64,000 nucleotides of DNA from Sediminibacter sp. Hel_I_10 (GTDB lineage Bacteria; Bacteroidota; Bacteroidia; Flavobacteriales; Flavobacteriaceae), in NCBI RefSeq assembly GCF_000688335.1, contig NZ_JHZX01000001.1, forward strand, positions 930,001 through 994,000, given 5' to 3'. Positions 25,215 through 33,318 of this stretch are shown here, piece by piece. A model generated the notes under the pieces. That model ran no database searches. It had not been told where the DNA came from and was given only the letters and a program-made list of their open reading frames with translations. Made by a program: the position numbers and the translations under genes. Position 1 is the first letter of the stretch. The number at the start of each line of letters is the position of its first letter.

Positions 25215-26606
25215 ATGACCGATAACATCATTCTCATTCTTGCTATTATTATTTCCGCAGCTATTGGTGCGTATTTAGGAATGCTTTTTATTAAGCTGAA
25301 AAGTAAAAGTGAACAAAGCACTTTAGAAGAACGCAATGCAAATTTATCGCAACAATTAGATGATGCGCGAACCTACCATCAAGCTGAACTTCAGAAACAA
25401 CAAAACGATTTCAATTCGAAAATTACTGAATTGCAACAAATCCTTCTAAAAACTGAAACTGTTCGCGAAGATATTAGAAGTGAAAAAGATCTCTTGAGTA
25501 CCGAGTTGGCTCGAAGAAATACCGAATATGAAAATCTACAAAATTTATATCAAAAACGTGAAGCTGAAGTAGAAGATCGCCAACAACAACTTCGGAAAGA
25601 CTTTGAACTTTTAGCCACTAAAATCTTAGATGAAAAATCTGAAAAGTTCACCCTTCAGAATAAAGAAAACATCAAGAATATTTTGAGTCCTTTGCAGGAG
25701 AAGATCATGGTCTTTGAAAAGAAAGTAGATGATACTCAAAAGGAAAGCATTAGTATGCATTCTGCTTTAAAAGAACAGCTCTTAGGTTTAAAAGATTTAA
25801 ACCAACAAATGACCAAGGAGGCTACTAATTTAACCAAAGCCCTTAAGGGGGATAGCAAAATGCAGGGTAATTGGGGTGAATTGGTTTTAGAACGCGTGTT
25901 AGAAAAATCTGGCTTAGAAAAGGATCGAGAGTATTTTGTACAGCAAAGTTTTACCTTAGCCGATGGCTCAAGAGTTTTGCCCGATGTGGTTTTAAATCTT
26001 CCCAACAACAAAAAAATGATCATTGACAGCAAAGTATCGCTTACTAATTATGAGCGCTACGTAAATGCTGAAGAAGAGGAACGACCCATTTTTTTAAAGG
26101 CGCATATCAGCTCGATTAGAAAACATGTGGATCAACTTTCTGATAAAAATTATCAGGACCTTTATGATATTGAATCGCCAGACTTTGTACTGCTGTTTAT
26201 TCCTATTGAACCCGCATTTGCCATTGCCATAAATGAGGATAATTCGATATATAACAAAGCCTTTGAAAAAAATATTGTTATAGTGACACCATCCACCCTT
26301 TTGGCAACATTACGCACCATTGATACCATGTGGAATAACGAGAAGCAGCAACGTAACGCAATAGAAATTGCAAGACAAGCGGGTGCACTTTATGATAAGT
26401 TTGAAGGCTTAGTTAAAGATTTAACCGGTGTGGGCAAGAAAATTGATGATGCCAAAAAGGACTATTCTTCAGCCATGAATAAACTAGTGGAGGGTCGTGG
26501 AAACCTCATCACTAGTGTTGAAAAATTAAAGCGTATGGGCGCCAAAGCCAAAAAGTCTTTACCGGAGAGAATTTTAGAGCGCGCTTCTGATGATAGTGAA
26601 GAATAA
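25215..26606 (+). CDS. rmuC: DNA recombination protein RmuC
   Basis: 463 residues: one N-terminal membrane anchor (IILILAIIISAAIGAYLGML), a coiled coil at about residues 35-140 rich in Gln and Glu, then the RmuC nuclease-like domain with WGELVLERVLEKSGL, LPDVVLNLPNNKKMIIDSKV and SLTNYERYVNA. The Asp and Lys of the IDSKV strand fit the restriction-endonuclease-like fold predicted for the family. In E. coli RmuC limits inversions between short repeats. It is a single gene with its own likely promoter. Confidence 0.93.
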   Translation: MTDNIILILAIIISAAIGAYLGMLFIKLKSKSEQSTLEERNANLSQQLDDARTYHQAELQKQQNDFNSKITELQQILLKTETVREDIRSEKDLLSTELARRNTEYENLQNLYQKREAEVEDRQQQLRKDFELLATKILDEKSEKFTLQNKENIKNILSPLQEKIMVFEKKVDDTQKESISMHSALKEQLLGLKDLNQQMTKEATNLTKALKGDSKMQGNWGELVLERVLEKSGLEKDREYFVQQSFTLADGSRVLPDVVLNLPNNKKMIIDSKVSLTNYERYVNAEEEERPIFLKAHISSIRKHVDQLSDKNYQDLYDIESPDFVLLFIPIEPAFAIAINEDNSIYNKAFEKNIVIVTPSTLLATLRTIDTMWNNEKQQRNAIEIARQAGALYDKFEGLVKDLTGVGKKIDDAKKDYSSAMNKLVEGRGNLITSVEKLKRMGAKAKKSLPERILERASDDSEE

Positions 26607-26699
26607 CCACTTTTAATAGTTAATAAAATTCTTGATACGGGTCAGCAGTTTCAACTATTTGAGAGACCTTCCAACAAAAATTAAATCCATCCAAAAGGC

Positions 26700-27065
26700 A
26701 TGAAAAAAGTAGCAAGTATTGTCGTTATATCTGTAATTGCGTTAATGGTCATTTACTATCTTGTGATCTATTTTGTTCCTTACAGCGAGGGCTATCGTTC
26801 TGGAGAACTCATTAAAATAAGTAATAAAGGAGTGATAGTTAAAACTTGGGAAGGTCAAATTAGTCAGGGTATATCTGGTGCCCAGATCTTTTCATTTTCA
26901 GTATTAGATAAAGACAAACAGGTTATAGAGGATTTAAAGAATTTTCAAGGAGAATATGTAAAGTTAACCTACACAGAACGTTTTGGAACGTTCTTTTGGC
27001 TGGGCGATACTAAGTATTTTGTAACCAAAGTAGATAAAGAATCCTCACCACATTTTAGAAAATAA
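26700..27065 (+). CDS. Conserved hypothetical membrane-anchored protein
   Basis: 121 residues with an N-terminal membrane helix (SIVVISVIALMVIYYLVIYF, residues 5-24) and a small beta-rich domain: YRSGELIKISNKGVIVKTWE, FSVLDKDKQVIEDL and YVKLTYTERFGTFFWLGDT. Relatives in flavobacteria are sometimes labelled 6-phosphogluconate dehydrogenase; nothing in this sequence (no Rossmann motif, far too short) supports that. It lies 6 bases before the thioesterase gene, so the two are probably co-transcribed. Function unknown. Confidence 0.75.
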   Translation: MKKVASIVVISVIALMVIYYLVIYFVPYSEGYRSGELIKISNKGVIVKTWEGQISQGISGAQIFSFSVLDKDKQVIEDLKNFQGEYVKLTYTERFGTFFWLGDTKYFVTKVDKESSPHFRK

Positions 27066-27071
27066 AAATCC

Positions 27072-27623
27072 ATGCCGCTTTATAAAACCATTGACGACTC
27101 AAGAATTAGCATTTCAGAATTGATGCAACCCTCCCACTCCAATTTTGGAGGAAAGATTCACGGAGGTTATATTTTAAATCTGATGGATCAGATTGCTTTT
27201 GCTTGTGCTTCAAAACATTCTAAAACTTATTGTGTAACGGCCTCTGTAGATACTGTAGATTTTCTAAACCCGATAGAAATTGGTGAACTGGTCACGATGA
27301 AAGCATCGGTAAATTACGTAGGGCGCACCTCTATGGTTGTTGGCATTCGTGTTGAAGCCGAAAATATTACTACAGGTGAAGTCAAGCACTGTAATTCTTC
27401 ATACTTCACTATGGTAGCTAAGGATAATCAAGGTAAGTCTGTAAGTGTGCCTGGGCTCATTGTGAATGATGAACAAGAATTGAAACGTTTCTTAAAGGCC
27501 ATAAAACGAATAGAGACCAAAAGGATGCGACAAAAAGAATTTGATAGTGAAGATTTTTCTCATGAGCATTACCTAGATGATCTTAAACCTTATAAGGTTA
27601 GGATAGAACTTCCTGAAAAATAA
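27072..27623 (+). CDS. Acyl-CoA thioesterase (hotdog fold, BACH/YciA type)
   Basis: Hydrolyses acyl-CoA to free acid and CoA in the cytoplasm. 183 residues with the hotdog pattern: FGGKIHGGYILNLMDQIAFA, where the Asp and the HGG loop form the active site, then TASVDTVDFLNPIEIGELV and VNYVGRTSMVVGIRVEAEN. The C-terminal extension after residue 130 is charged and helical. A hairpin terminator follows directly. The acyl chain preference cannot be told. Confidence 0.9.
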   Translation: MPLYKTIDDSRISISELMQPSHSNFGGKIHGGYILNLMDQIAFACASKHSKTYCVTASVDTVDFLNPIEIGELVTMKASVNYVGRTSMVVGIRVEAENITTGEVKHCNSSYFTMVAKDNQGKSVSVPGLIVNDEQELKRFLKAIKRIETKRMRQKEFDSEDFSHEHYLDDLKPYKVRIELPEK

Positions 27624-27650
27624 AAACCTTCGACAGTTGTCGAAGGTTTA
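27624..27650 (+). terminator. Hairpin between the convergent thioesterase and cupredoxin genes
   Basis: AAACCTTCGACA at 27624-27635 pairs with TGTCGAAGGTTT at 27638-27649. The T run is short, so termination strength is uncertain, but its position between converging genes fits. Confidence 0.65.
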
Positions 27651-27672
27651 AGTAGTTATGTTTGTTTGGAAT

Positions 27673-28299
27673 TTATAATTTCACAAAACGTTTGGTCAAA
27701 GTAATGGCATCATCAGCAGACGTTAATCGTACTAAATAAACACCGCTATTCCATTTTGAGATATTCACTTTAGTCTTAATAGCTCCTAACTGTTGAGTAT
27801 ACACACGCTTACCGAGCACATCAAATACCTCAAGATTTAAACTTTGATCAGAGAGTCTAGGTAGAGAAATATTTAAAAGGTCTGAACTAGGATTTGGGTA
27901 TATTGAGAATTTTGTTGGTGCATCTTGTCCGTTTAAATTTAATGCGCCTTCCGCCACAACTGTAATTGTACCGAACATAGATCCTGAGTGAGGTTCACAA
28001 ACGAAAGGATTTGAACCGACAGTTGTAAATGTATGAGAAAACGTGAAATCATTTCCCATTAAAGCACCGCTTGAAAAAGATTCGGTTGCAGACCCGTCAC
28101 TAACGACATTATGACTGCCTGTAGAATAAAAGTACCAATCTACTGTATCACCAACTTCAATAGTTCTATTCGCATTAGCATCTCCTTCCGCAGATGGATT
28201 TGAGCCAAAACTCCAATTAATAGTTACTGTTTCTGTAGTTTGAGCAGAAATATTTAACGCGACACTCACAAATAAAATAAAGAGTAGTTTTTTCATCAT
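27673..28299 (-). CDS. Secreted cupredoxin with type IX secretion C-terminal sorting domain
   Basis: About 208 residues from the paired ATGs at 28299/28296, which begin the signal peptide MKKLLFILFVSVALNISAQ; the frame reaches further upstream without conserved residues. A plastocyanin-like domain (about 20-115) keeps all four type 1 copper ligands: His in TGSHNVV, then Cys, His and Met in NPFVCEPHSGSM. The C-terminal 75 residues are a T9SS type A domain (IYPNPSSDLLNISLP near the start, GVYLVRL and ITLTKRFVKL at the end). The protein should cross the outer membrane through the Por/T9SS system and be processed. A likely role is electron transfer or copper binding at the cell surface. Confidence 0.88.
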   Translation of the reverse strand: MMKKLLFILFVSVALNISAQTTETVTINWSFGSNPSAEGDANANRTIEVGDTVDWYFYSTGSHNVVSDGSATESFSSGALMGNDFTFSHTFTTVGSNPFVCEPHSGSMFGTITVVAEGALNLNGQDAPTKFSIYPNPSSDLLNISLPRLSDQSLNLEVFDVLGKRVYTQQLGAIKTKVNISKWNSGVYLVRLTSADDAITLTKRFVKL

Positions 28300-28356
28300 A
28301 GGTTGAATTTTAATTGAAAGTACAAAAAAATCAAATACATCACCATGAAAGTTCAA

Positions 28357-28412
28357 TTTTTACGATGAAATGCACGCATCCCATCGTAAAAACAAAACCT
28401 ACTATCGTAAAA
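28357..28412. promoter_or_regulatory. Cluster of three ATCGTAAAA motifs upstream of the cupredoxin gene
   Basis: TTTTTACGATG (28357-28367) and CATCGTAAAAA (28382-28392) form a perfect 11-bp inverted repeat with a 14-base spacer. A third ATCGTAAAA at 28404-28412 repeats the second arm exactly 21 bases on, or two helical turns. As RNA from carB the stem would end in A rather than U, so an operator is more likely than a terminator. Confidence 0.55.
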
Positions 28413-28422
28413 GCCGTACAAC

Positions 28423-31275
28423 TTACTTACTCAAGTACATACGTCTTCTCGCGTAAAGGTCGTAAAATTGATCATCCTTTAAACTATCGATAAAGAGAAT
28501 GCTCTCTCCCGTACTCTTCATTTCTGGCCCTAATTGTTTATTGACATTAGGAAACTTATTGAATGAAAATACGGGTTGTTTGATTGCAAAACCTTCCAAT
28601 TGTGGATTAAAGTCAAAGTCTGTTACTTTCTTCTCTCCAAGCATGACTTTAGTAGCGTAATTGACATAAGGCTCACCGTAAGCTTTAGCGATAAACGGTA
28701 CCGTTCTTGATGCTCTCGGGTTGGCTTCAATGATGTAAACCACCTCGTCTTTAATTGCAAATTGAATATTGATAAGCCCTACCGTATTTAATGCCAAAGC
28801 AATCTTTTTGGTATGATCCTTTATTTGTTGCATGACGAGTTCGCCTAGATTAAAAGGAGGCAAGGTCGCGTTACTGTCTCCAGAGTGAATGCCACAAGGT
28901 TCAATGTGCTCCATGATACCAATGATATAAACGTTCTCTCCGTCGCAAATGGCATCAGCTTCAGCTTCTATAGCGCCATCTAAATAATGGTCTAAAAGCA
29001 ATTTATTGTTTGGTATTTTCCGAAGTAAATCGACAACATGCTCCTCAAGCTCTTTTTTATTGATAACAATTTTCATGCCTTGACCACCTAATACATAAGA
29101 GGGTCTTACCAAAATTGGAAAATCTAATTTATCTGCAACAGCAAGTGCTTCATCTGCGGTTGAGGCCACATCAAATTCAGGATATGGAATGTTGTTCTCT
29201 TTTAATAAGGTTGAGAAACTGCCACGATCTTCGGCTAAATCAAGAGACTTATAAGTAGTCCCTATAATTTTAATTCCGTAGCGGTCTAATTTCTCAGCCA
29301 ATTTAAGAGCGGTCTGCCCACCTAATTGAACAATAACGCCCTCAGGTTTTTCATGACGGATAATGTCATAAATGTGTTCCCAAAATACCGGCTCGAAGTA
29401 AAGCTTATCTGCAATGTCAAAATCGGTAGATACCGTTTCTGGGTTGCAATTGATCATAATGGTTTCATAACCACACTCAGCACTAGCAAGTACACCATGT
29501 ACGCAACAATAATCAAACTCAATACCTTGACCAATACGATTAGGGCCAGAGCCTAAGACAATGATCTTCTTTTTATCTGAAACGACACTTTCATTAACAG
29601 AATAACGTTCTCCATCTGCGTTTTCGACTTCATTTTCAAATGTAGAATAATAATATGGTGTTTCTGCTTTAAACTCTGCAGCACAGGTATCTACTAATTT
29701 ATAGACGCGATTGATGTTAAACTCAACACGCTTATTATACACTTCACTTTCAAGACATTTTAACATGTGGGCTATCTGACGATCCCCATAACCTTTTTGT
29801 TTTGCCTCAAGTAACAGATCACGTTCAATGGTATTGATATTGAACGTTGAGATTTGTTGCTCTATTTGATGCAATTCTTCATATTGTTTCAAGAACCACA
29901 TGTCAATTTTTGTGATTTCATGGATTCTGCTCAATGGAATGCCCATATTAATCGCATCGTAAATAGCAAAAACCCTATCCCAACTTGCGTTGGTCAACTT
30001 ATCTATAATTTGATGATAATCGGTGTAGCCTTTTCCATCTGCACCTAAACCATTGCGTTTAATTTCTAAAGATTGGGTTGCTTTATGCAAGGCTTCTTGA
30101 AAAGAACGACCAATGGCCATTACCTCTCCTACGGCTTTCATTTGCAATCCTAAAGTACGGTCTGACCCTTCAAACTTATCAAAGTTCCAGCGCGGTATTT
30201 TAACAACTACATAATCTAATGTGGGCTCAAAAAGTGCCGACGTAGAACCTGTAATTTGATTGTTTAATTCATCTAAATGGTAACCAAGTGCCAGTTTTGC
30301 CGCTATTTTTGCAATAGGATATCCAGTGGCCTTACTTGCCAATGCTGAAGATCTTGAAACACGAGGATTGATTTCTATGGCAATAATATCTTCTTTCTCA
30401 TCTGGACTCACAGCAAATTGCACATTACAACCTCCTGCAAAATCACCAATGCTTCTCATCATATGAATGGCCATGTCCCTCATACGTTGGTAGGTTTTAT
30501 CTGAAAGCGTCATGGCTGGCGCCACTGTAATGGAATCACCGGTATGAATCCCCATTGGATCCATGTTCTCAATGGTACAAATAATAACCACGTTATCATT
30601 TTTGTCCCTCAAGAGCTCTAACTCATATTCTTTCCAACCAATCAACGCTTTATCGATCATGACTTCATGAATAGGCGATACTTCTAAGCCTCGAGTCAAT
30701 AACTCATCAAAGTCCTTTTCATCGTGAACTATAGAGGCGCCATCACCTCCCAAAGTATAAGATGCTCTAATAACCAGAGGAAAACCAAACTCCTGTGCAA
30801 TTTCTTTACCTTTTAAATAAGAGTTAGCTGTGGCTTGTGGTGCCATGCCTACTCCAATTTTGAGCATTAGTTCTCTAAACTTTTCACGATCTTCAGTAAT
30901 ATTGATGGCATCAATATCAACACCAATGATCTTGACGTCAAAGTCTTTCCAAATTCCCTTTTCATCAGCCTCAATACATAAATTTAGAGCAGTTTGTCCT
31001 CCCATTGTTGGTAATACGGCATCAATATGGGGATGTTCTTTTAATATTTTTACGAGTGACTTCGTGTTTAACGGCAACAGATATACGTGATCTGCCATCG
31101 TTGGATCGGTCATGATAGTCGCTGGGTTAGAGTTTATTAGGATGGTTTCAATACCATCTTCACGCAAAGATCGTAATGCTTGCGTTCCAGAATAATCAAA
31201 CTCACAGGCTTGACCGATAATAATTGGACCTGAACCTATAATCAGGATAGATTTTAATGTGCTGTCTTTTGGCAT
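28423..31275 (-). CDS. carB: Carbamoyl-phosphate synthase large subunit, short form
   Basis: Makes carbamoyl phosphate from ammonia, bicarbonate and two ATP for pyrimidine and arginine synthesis. 950 residues, compared with about 1073 in E. coli. Both ATP-grasp halves are present: IGSGPIIIGQACEFDYSGTQ at the start of the first, VLGSGPNRIGQGIEFDYCCV near residue 555 for the second, and conserved glycine loops (SYTLGGDGAS, SYVLGGQGMK). The protein ends soon after EMKSTGESILF, so the C-terminal MGS-like allosteric domain (UMP, ornithine, IMP site) is missing. This short form is common in Bacteroidota. carA is not in the window. Confidence 0.95.
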   Translation of the reverse strand: MPKDSTLKSILIIGSGPIIIGQACEFDYSGTQALRSLREDGIETILINSNPATIMTDPTMADHVYLLPLNTKSLVKILKEHPHIDAVLPTMGGQTALNLCIEADEKGIWKDFDVKIIGVDIDAINITEDREKFRELMLKIGVGMAPQATANSYLKGKEIAQEFGFPLVIRASYTLGGDGASIVHDEKDFDELLTRGLEVSPIHEVMIDKALIGWKEYELELLRDKNDNVVIICTIENMDPMGIHTGDSITVAPAMTLSDKTYQRMRDMAIHMMRSIGDFAGGCNVQFAVSPDEKEDIIAIEINPRVSRSSALASKATGYPIAKIAAKLALGYHLDELNNQITGSTSALFEPTLDYVVVKIPRWNFDKFEGSDRTLGLQMKAVGEVMAIGRSFQEALHKATQSLEIKRNGLGADGKGYTDYHQIIDKLTNASWDRVFAIYDAINMGIPLSRIHEITKIDMWFLKQYEELHQIEQQISTFNINTIERDLLLEAKQKGYGDRQIAHMLKCLESEVYNKRVEFNINRVYKLVDTCAAEFKAETPYYYSTFENEVENADGERYSVNESVVSDKKKIIVLGSGPNRIGQGIEFDYCCVHGVLASAECGYETIMINCNPETVSTDFDIADKLYFEPVFWEHIYDIIRHEKPEGVIVQLGGQTALKLAEKLDRYGIKIIGTTYKSLDLAEDRGSFSTLLKENNIPYPEFDVASTADEALAVADKLDFPILVRPSYVLGGQGMKIVINKKELEEHVVDLLRKIPNNKLLLDHYLDGAIEAEADAICDGENVYIIGIMEHIEPCGIHSGDSNATLPPFNLGELVMQQIKDHTKKIALALNTVGLINIQFAIKDEVVYIIEANPRASRTVPFIAKAYGEPYVNYATKVMLGEKKVTDFDFNPQLEGFAIKQPVFSFNKFPNVNKQLGPEMKSTGESILFIDSLKDDQFYDLYARRRMYLSK

Positions 31276-31294
31276 GGATGTATTTTTACGATTT

Positions 31295-31302
31295 CAAAAT
31301 TA
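31295..31302 (-). promoter_or_regulatory. Putative -7 element of the carB promoter
   Basis: On the - strand TAATTTTG fits TAnnTTTG and lies 20 bases before the carB start. TTTTTACGAT, a fourth copy of the ATCGTAAAA-type motif, lies at 31283-31292 near the expected start of transcription. Confidence 0.4.
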
Positions 31303-31318
31303 GGTAACTATTGGGTAC

Positions 31319-31351
31319 AAAAAAAGGCGTTACACCTAAGTAACACCTTTT
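31319..31351 (-). terminator. Intrinsic terminator of rpmH
   Basis: On the - strand AAAAGGTGTTAC pairs with GTAACGCCTTTT through a single G-U wobble and is followed by a T run. On the + strand the same position would be an A-C mismatch, so the hairpin points to - strand use. Confidence 0.85.
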
Positions 31352-31373
31352 AAATATTAACAATTGTTAATCA

Positions 31374-31535
31374 TTATTTCTTATGTCTTGGTTCAGTTGA
31401 AACAGACAATTTCTTTCTTCCTTTGGCTCTTCTACGTGCTAAGACTTTTCTCCCGTTAACAGAAGCCATTCTCTCTCTAAAACCATGTTTGTTTCTTCTT
31501 TTTCTCTTTGATGGTTGAAACGTTCTTTTTGGCAT
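31374..31535 (-). CDS. rpmH: 50S ribosomal protein L34
   Basis: 53 residues starting [20 protein letters not shown] and ending in TEPRHKK. It is almost entirely basic, as expected for L34, which binds 23S rRNA in the large subunit. The short C-terminal extension ([11 protein letters not shown]) is typical of Bacteroidota. It has a near-perfect promoter at 31601-31631 and its own terminator, and precedes carB. dnaA or rnpA, which are frequent L34 neighbours elsewhere, are absent here. Confidence 0.97.
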   Translation of the reverse strand: MPKRTFQPSKRKRRNKHGFRERMASVNGRKVLARRRAKGRKKLSVSTEPRHKK

Positions 31536-31600
31536 TGTCTTATCTTTTTAAAATCTTGTGATCGTGTTTATTTCTTTGAGAGCTATCTCAAAACTGCGTG

Positions 31601-31631
31601 CAAATATACAAAGACTTTTTATTTTGCCAAA
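31601..31631 (-). promoter_or_regulatory. rpmH promoter, near-perfect Bacteroidota consensus
   Basis: On the - strand TTTG (31628-31631), a 19-base spacer and TATATTTG (31601-31608) match the TTTG-N19-TAnnTTTG consensus exactly. The leader before the rpmH start is about 60 bases. Confidence 0.85.
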
Positions 31632-31786
31632 TCTAATTTTGAAAATATTTTCTATCTGAAATTTTACACCTTGAATCTTACAAAAATTTCAATTAAAACC
31701 TCATTTCCATCTCATTTATGCCTTCAATTACCTAGGTTGAAATCATAAAAATCATTTACTTTGCAGCCTCTTATACCGAGCAATAC

Positions 31787-32686
31787 ATGAAACCAGTTGC
31801 CTTTTTCTTATTAATTTTTGGTCTTTGCGCTACCGCATTTGCACAGAAATCCTATGATTTGGGATATAAGGTACAAAAAGGAGATGCTTTTAAGGTTTAC
31901 CAAAGCGCAGATCAAGAAATCATTCAAGACATGAACGGCGAAAAGCATGAGATGAGCAATATGATTGAAGGCGAATACACCTTTAGGGTTGCCAGTGTTA
32001 ATGATAGCATCATTATATTTAATTTTAAGTTTGATCGATTTAAAATGAAGTCCACCTCAAGCCTTATGGGAGAATTGATGAATGTAGACACTAAGGATAG
32101 TATTAATGCAGATGACGTAGAAGCCAAATTATTCTCTGGCATCACTGCAGCCTCCCTAAAAATGAAGATGTATAAAAACGGCCATATAAAATCTATTTCG
32201 GGTACAGAGCAACTTATTGAAGGTATGGTCAATAATGCTGGCGACTTTAATGCCTTTACAAAAGAACTCATGAAAGAGTCCATGAAAAAAGAGTTTGGAG
32301 GAGCTACGCTTTCTGAAAGTTTTGAGCAATTGACTTATGTGTATCCAAAAGTGTCCGTTAAAAAAGGAGATACTTGGCGCAATAATTTTAAGGGCGATCT
32401 ATCTTCTTCTAACGTTTGGACATTAGAGAATGTTTCCGAAGCAGTATTTATGATAAGCGGCAAGAGTGATGTCTCCTTTAAAATTGAAGACGATACGATC
32501 ATGATGGATCTTTCTGGCACTATGACTTCTAAAGTAAACACCTCTAGAATTTCAGGGTTTATCAGTTCGGTTAGCAGCACATCTACCGCTACTGGAACTT
32601 CTGTAATGAAATCTATGAAAGGCGTTCTTATACCAACCACTGTAACTACCAAAATAACTTATAAAGTAAAAAATTATGTTCAATAA
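31787..32686 (+). CDS. DUF6263-like secreted protein
   Basis: 299 residues with a signal peptide (MKPVAFFLLIFGLCATAFAQ). The mature part is beta-rich and Lys/Ser-rich, with LGYKVQKGDAFKVYQSADQE near the start, KVSVKKGDTWRNNF in the middle and a C-terminal TTVTTKITYKVKNY. The layout fits the DUF6263 family of periplasmic or surface proteins, but the assignment is from memory of that pattern. No enzyme residues are visible. The last 11 bases overlap the next gene, so the pair is translationally coupled. Confidence 0.7.
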   Translation: MKPVAFFLLIFGLCATAFAQKSYDLGYKVQKGDAFKVYQSADQEIIQDMNGEKHEMSNMIEGEYTFRVASVNDSIIIFNFKFDRFKMKSTSSLMGELMNVDTKDSINADDVEAKLFSGITAASLKMKMYKNGHIKSISGTEQLIEGMVNNAGDFNAFTKELMKESMKKEFGGATLSESFEQLTYVYPKVSVKKGDTWRNNFKGDLSSSNVWTLENVSEAVFMISGKSDVSFKIEDDTIMMDLSGTMTSKVNTSRISGFISSVSSTSTATGTSVMKSMKGVLIPTTVTTKITYKVKNYVQ

Positions 32687-33236
32687 AAATATAAAGCTCG
32701 TTATCGCATTTTTGATCGTCGCTTTTGGGGTGTATCAATTTACTGAGGGCAATATTGGCAATGGTATCATGTACCTGCTTTTATCCTTAATATTTATTTT
32801 TCTATACTTTAAAAATGAATTTATTTTATTGGCCTTTTTAAAATTAAGAAAGCAAGATTTTGAAGGTGCCACGCGTTGGTTAAACAAAATCAAAAATCCT
32901 TCTAGCGCCTTGATCAAAAAACAGGAAGGCTATTATAATTTTCTACATGGCGTCATGGTCTCACAAACCAATATGAACGAAGCTGAAAAGTACTTTAAAA
33001 AAGCCTTGAGTCTTGGTTTAAGCATGGACCATGACAAGGCTATGGCTAAATTGAATTTGGCCGGAATTGCATTTAGCAAACGCCGACCAATCGAGGCTAA
33101 AAAATTGCTTAGTGAAGCGCAAAAATTGGATAAACGAAATATTTTGACAGACCAAATCAAAATGATGAAAGATGGTATGAAGAAATCCCAAGGCCCAAAA
33201 CAGCATTACGGAAACAGAAATGCAGGAAGACGCTAA
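32676..33236 (+). CDS. Membrane protein with two N-terminal helices and TPR-like repeats
   Basis: 186 residues. Two membrane helices (LVIAFLIVAFGVYQF at about 8-22 and GIMYLLLSLIFIFLYF at about 30-46) resemble a DUF2892-type hairpin. The rest is a TPR-like solenoid: KQEGYYNFLHGVMVSQTNMN, AEKYFKKALSLGL, AKLNLAGIAFSKRRPIEAKK. It may be a scaffold at the inner membrane. It overlaps the upstream DUF6263-like gene by 11 bases and is followed by a strong terminator. Confidence 0.75.
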   Translation: MFNKNIKLVIAFLIVAFGVYQFTEGNIGNGIMYLLLSLIFIFLYFKNEFILLAFLKLRKQDFEGATRWLNKIKNPSSALIKKQEGYYNFLHGVMVSQTNMNEAEKYFKKALSLGLSMDHDKAMAKLNLAGIAFSKRRPIEAKKLLSEAQKLDKRNILTDQIKMMKDGMKKSQGPKQHYGNRNAGRR

Positions 33237-33255
33237 TTATTCTTTCATTTAAAAT

Positions 33256-33286
33256 AAAAAAACCTCCTTTAAAAGGAGGTTTTTTT
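33256..33286 (+). terminator. Bidirectional terminator after the TPR protein gene
   Basis: AAAAAACCTCCTT pairs with AAGGAGGTTTTTT around a 3-base loop, with T and A tracts on either side. It lies between this gene and the convergent cardiolipin synthase gene. Confidence 0.9.
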
Positions 33287-33318
33287 ATTTTATAGTGTTC
33301 ACTTATCAAATGACCTTA

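Noticed and set aside
28357-28392. The 11-bp inverted repeat as the carB terminator
   Set aside because: Read from carB, the RNA hairpin ends in A, not in a U run, and the spacer is 14 bases. A third copy outside the stem also points to a protein-binding site.
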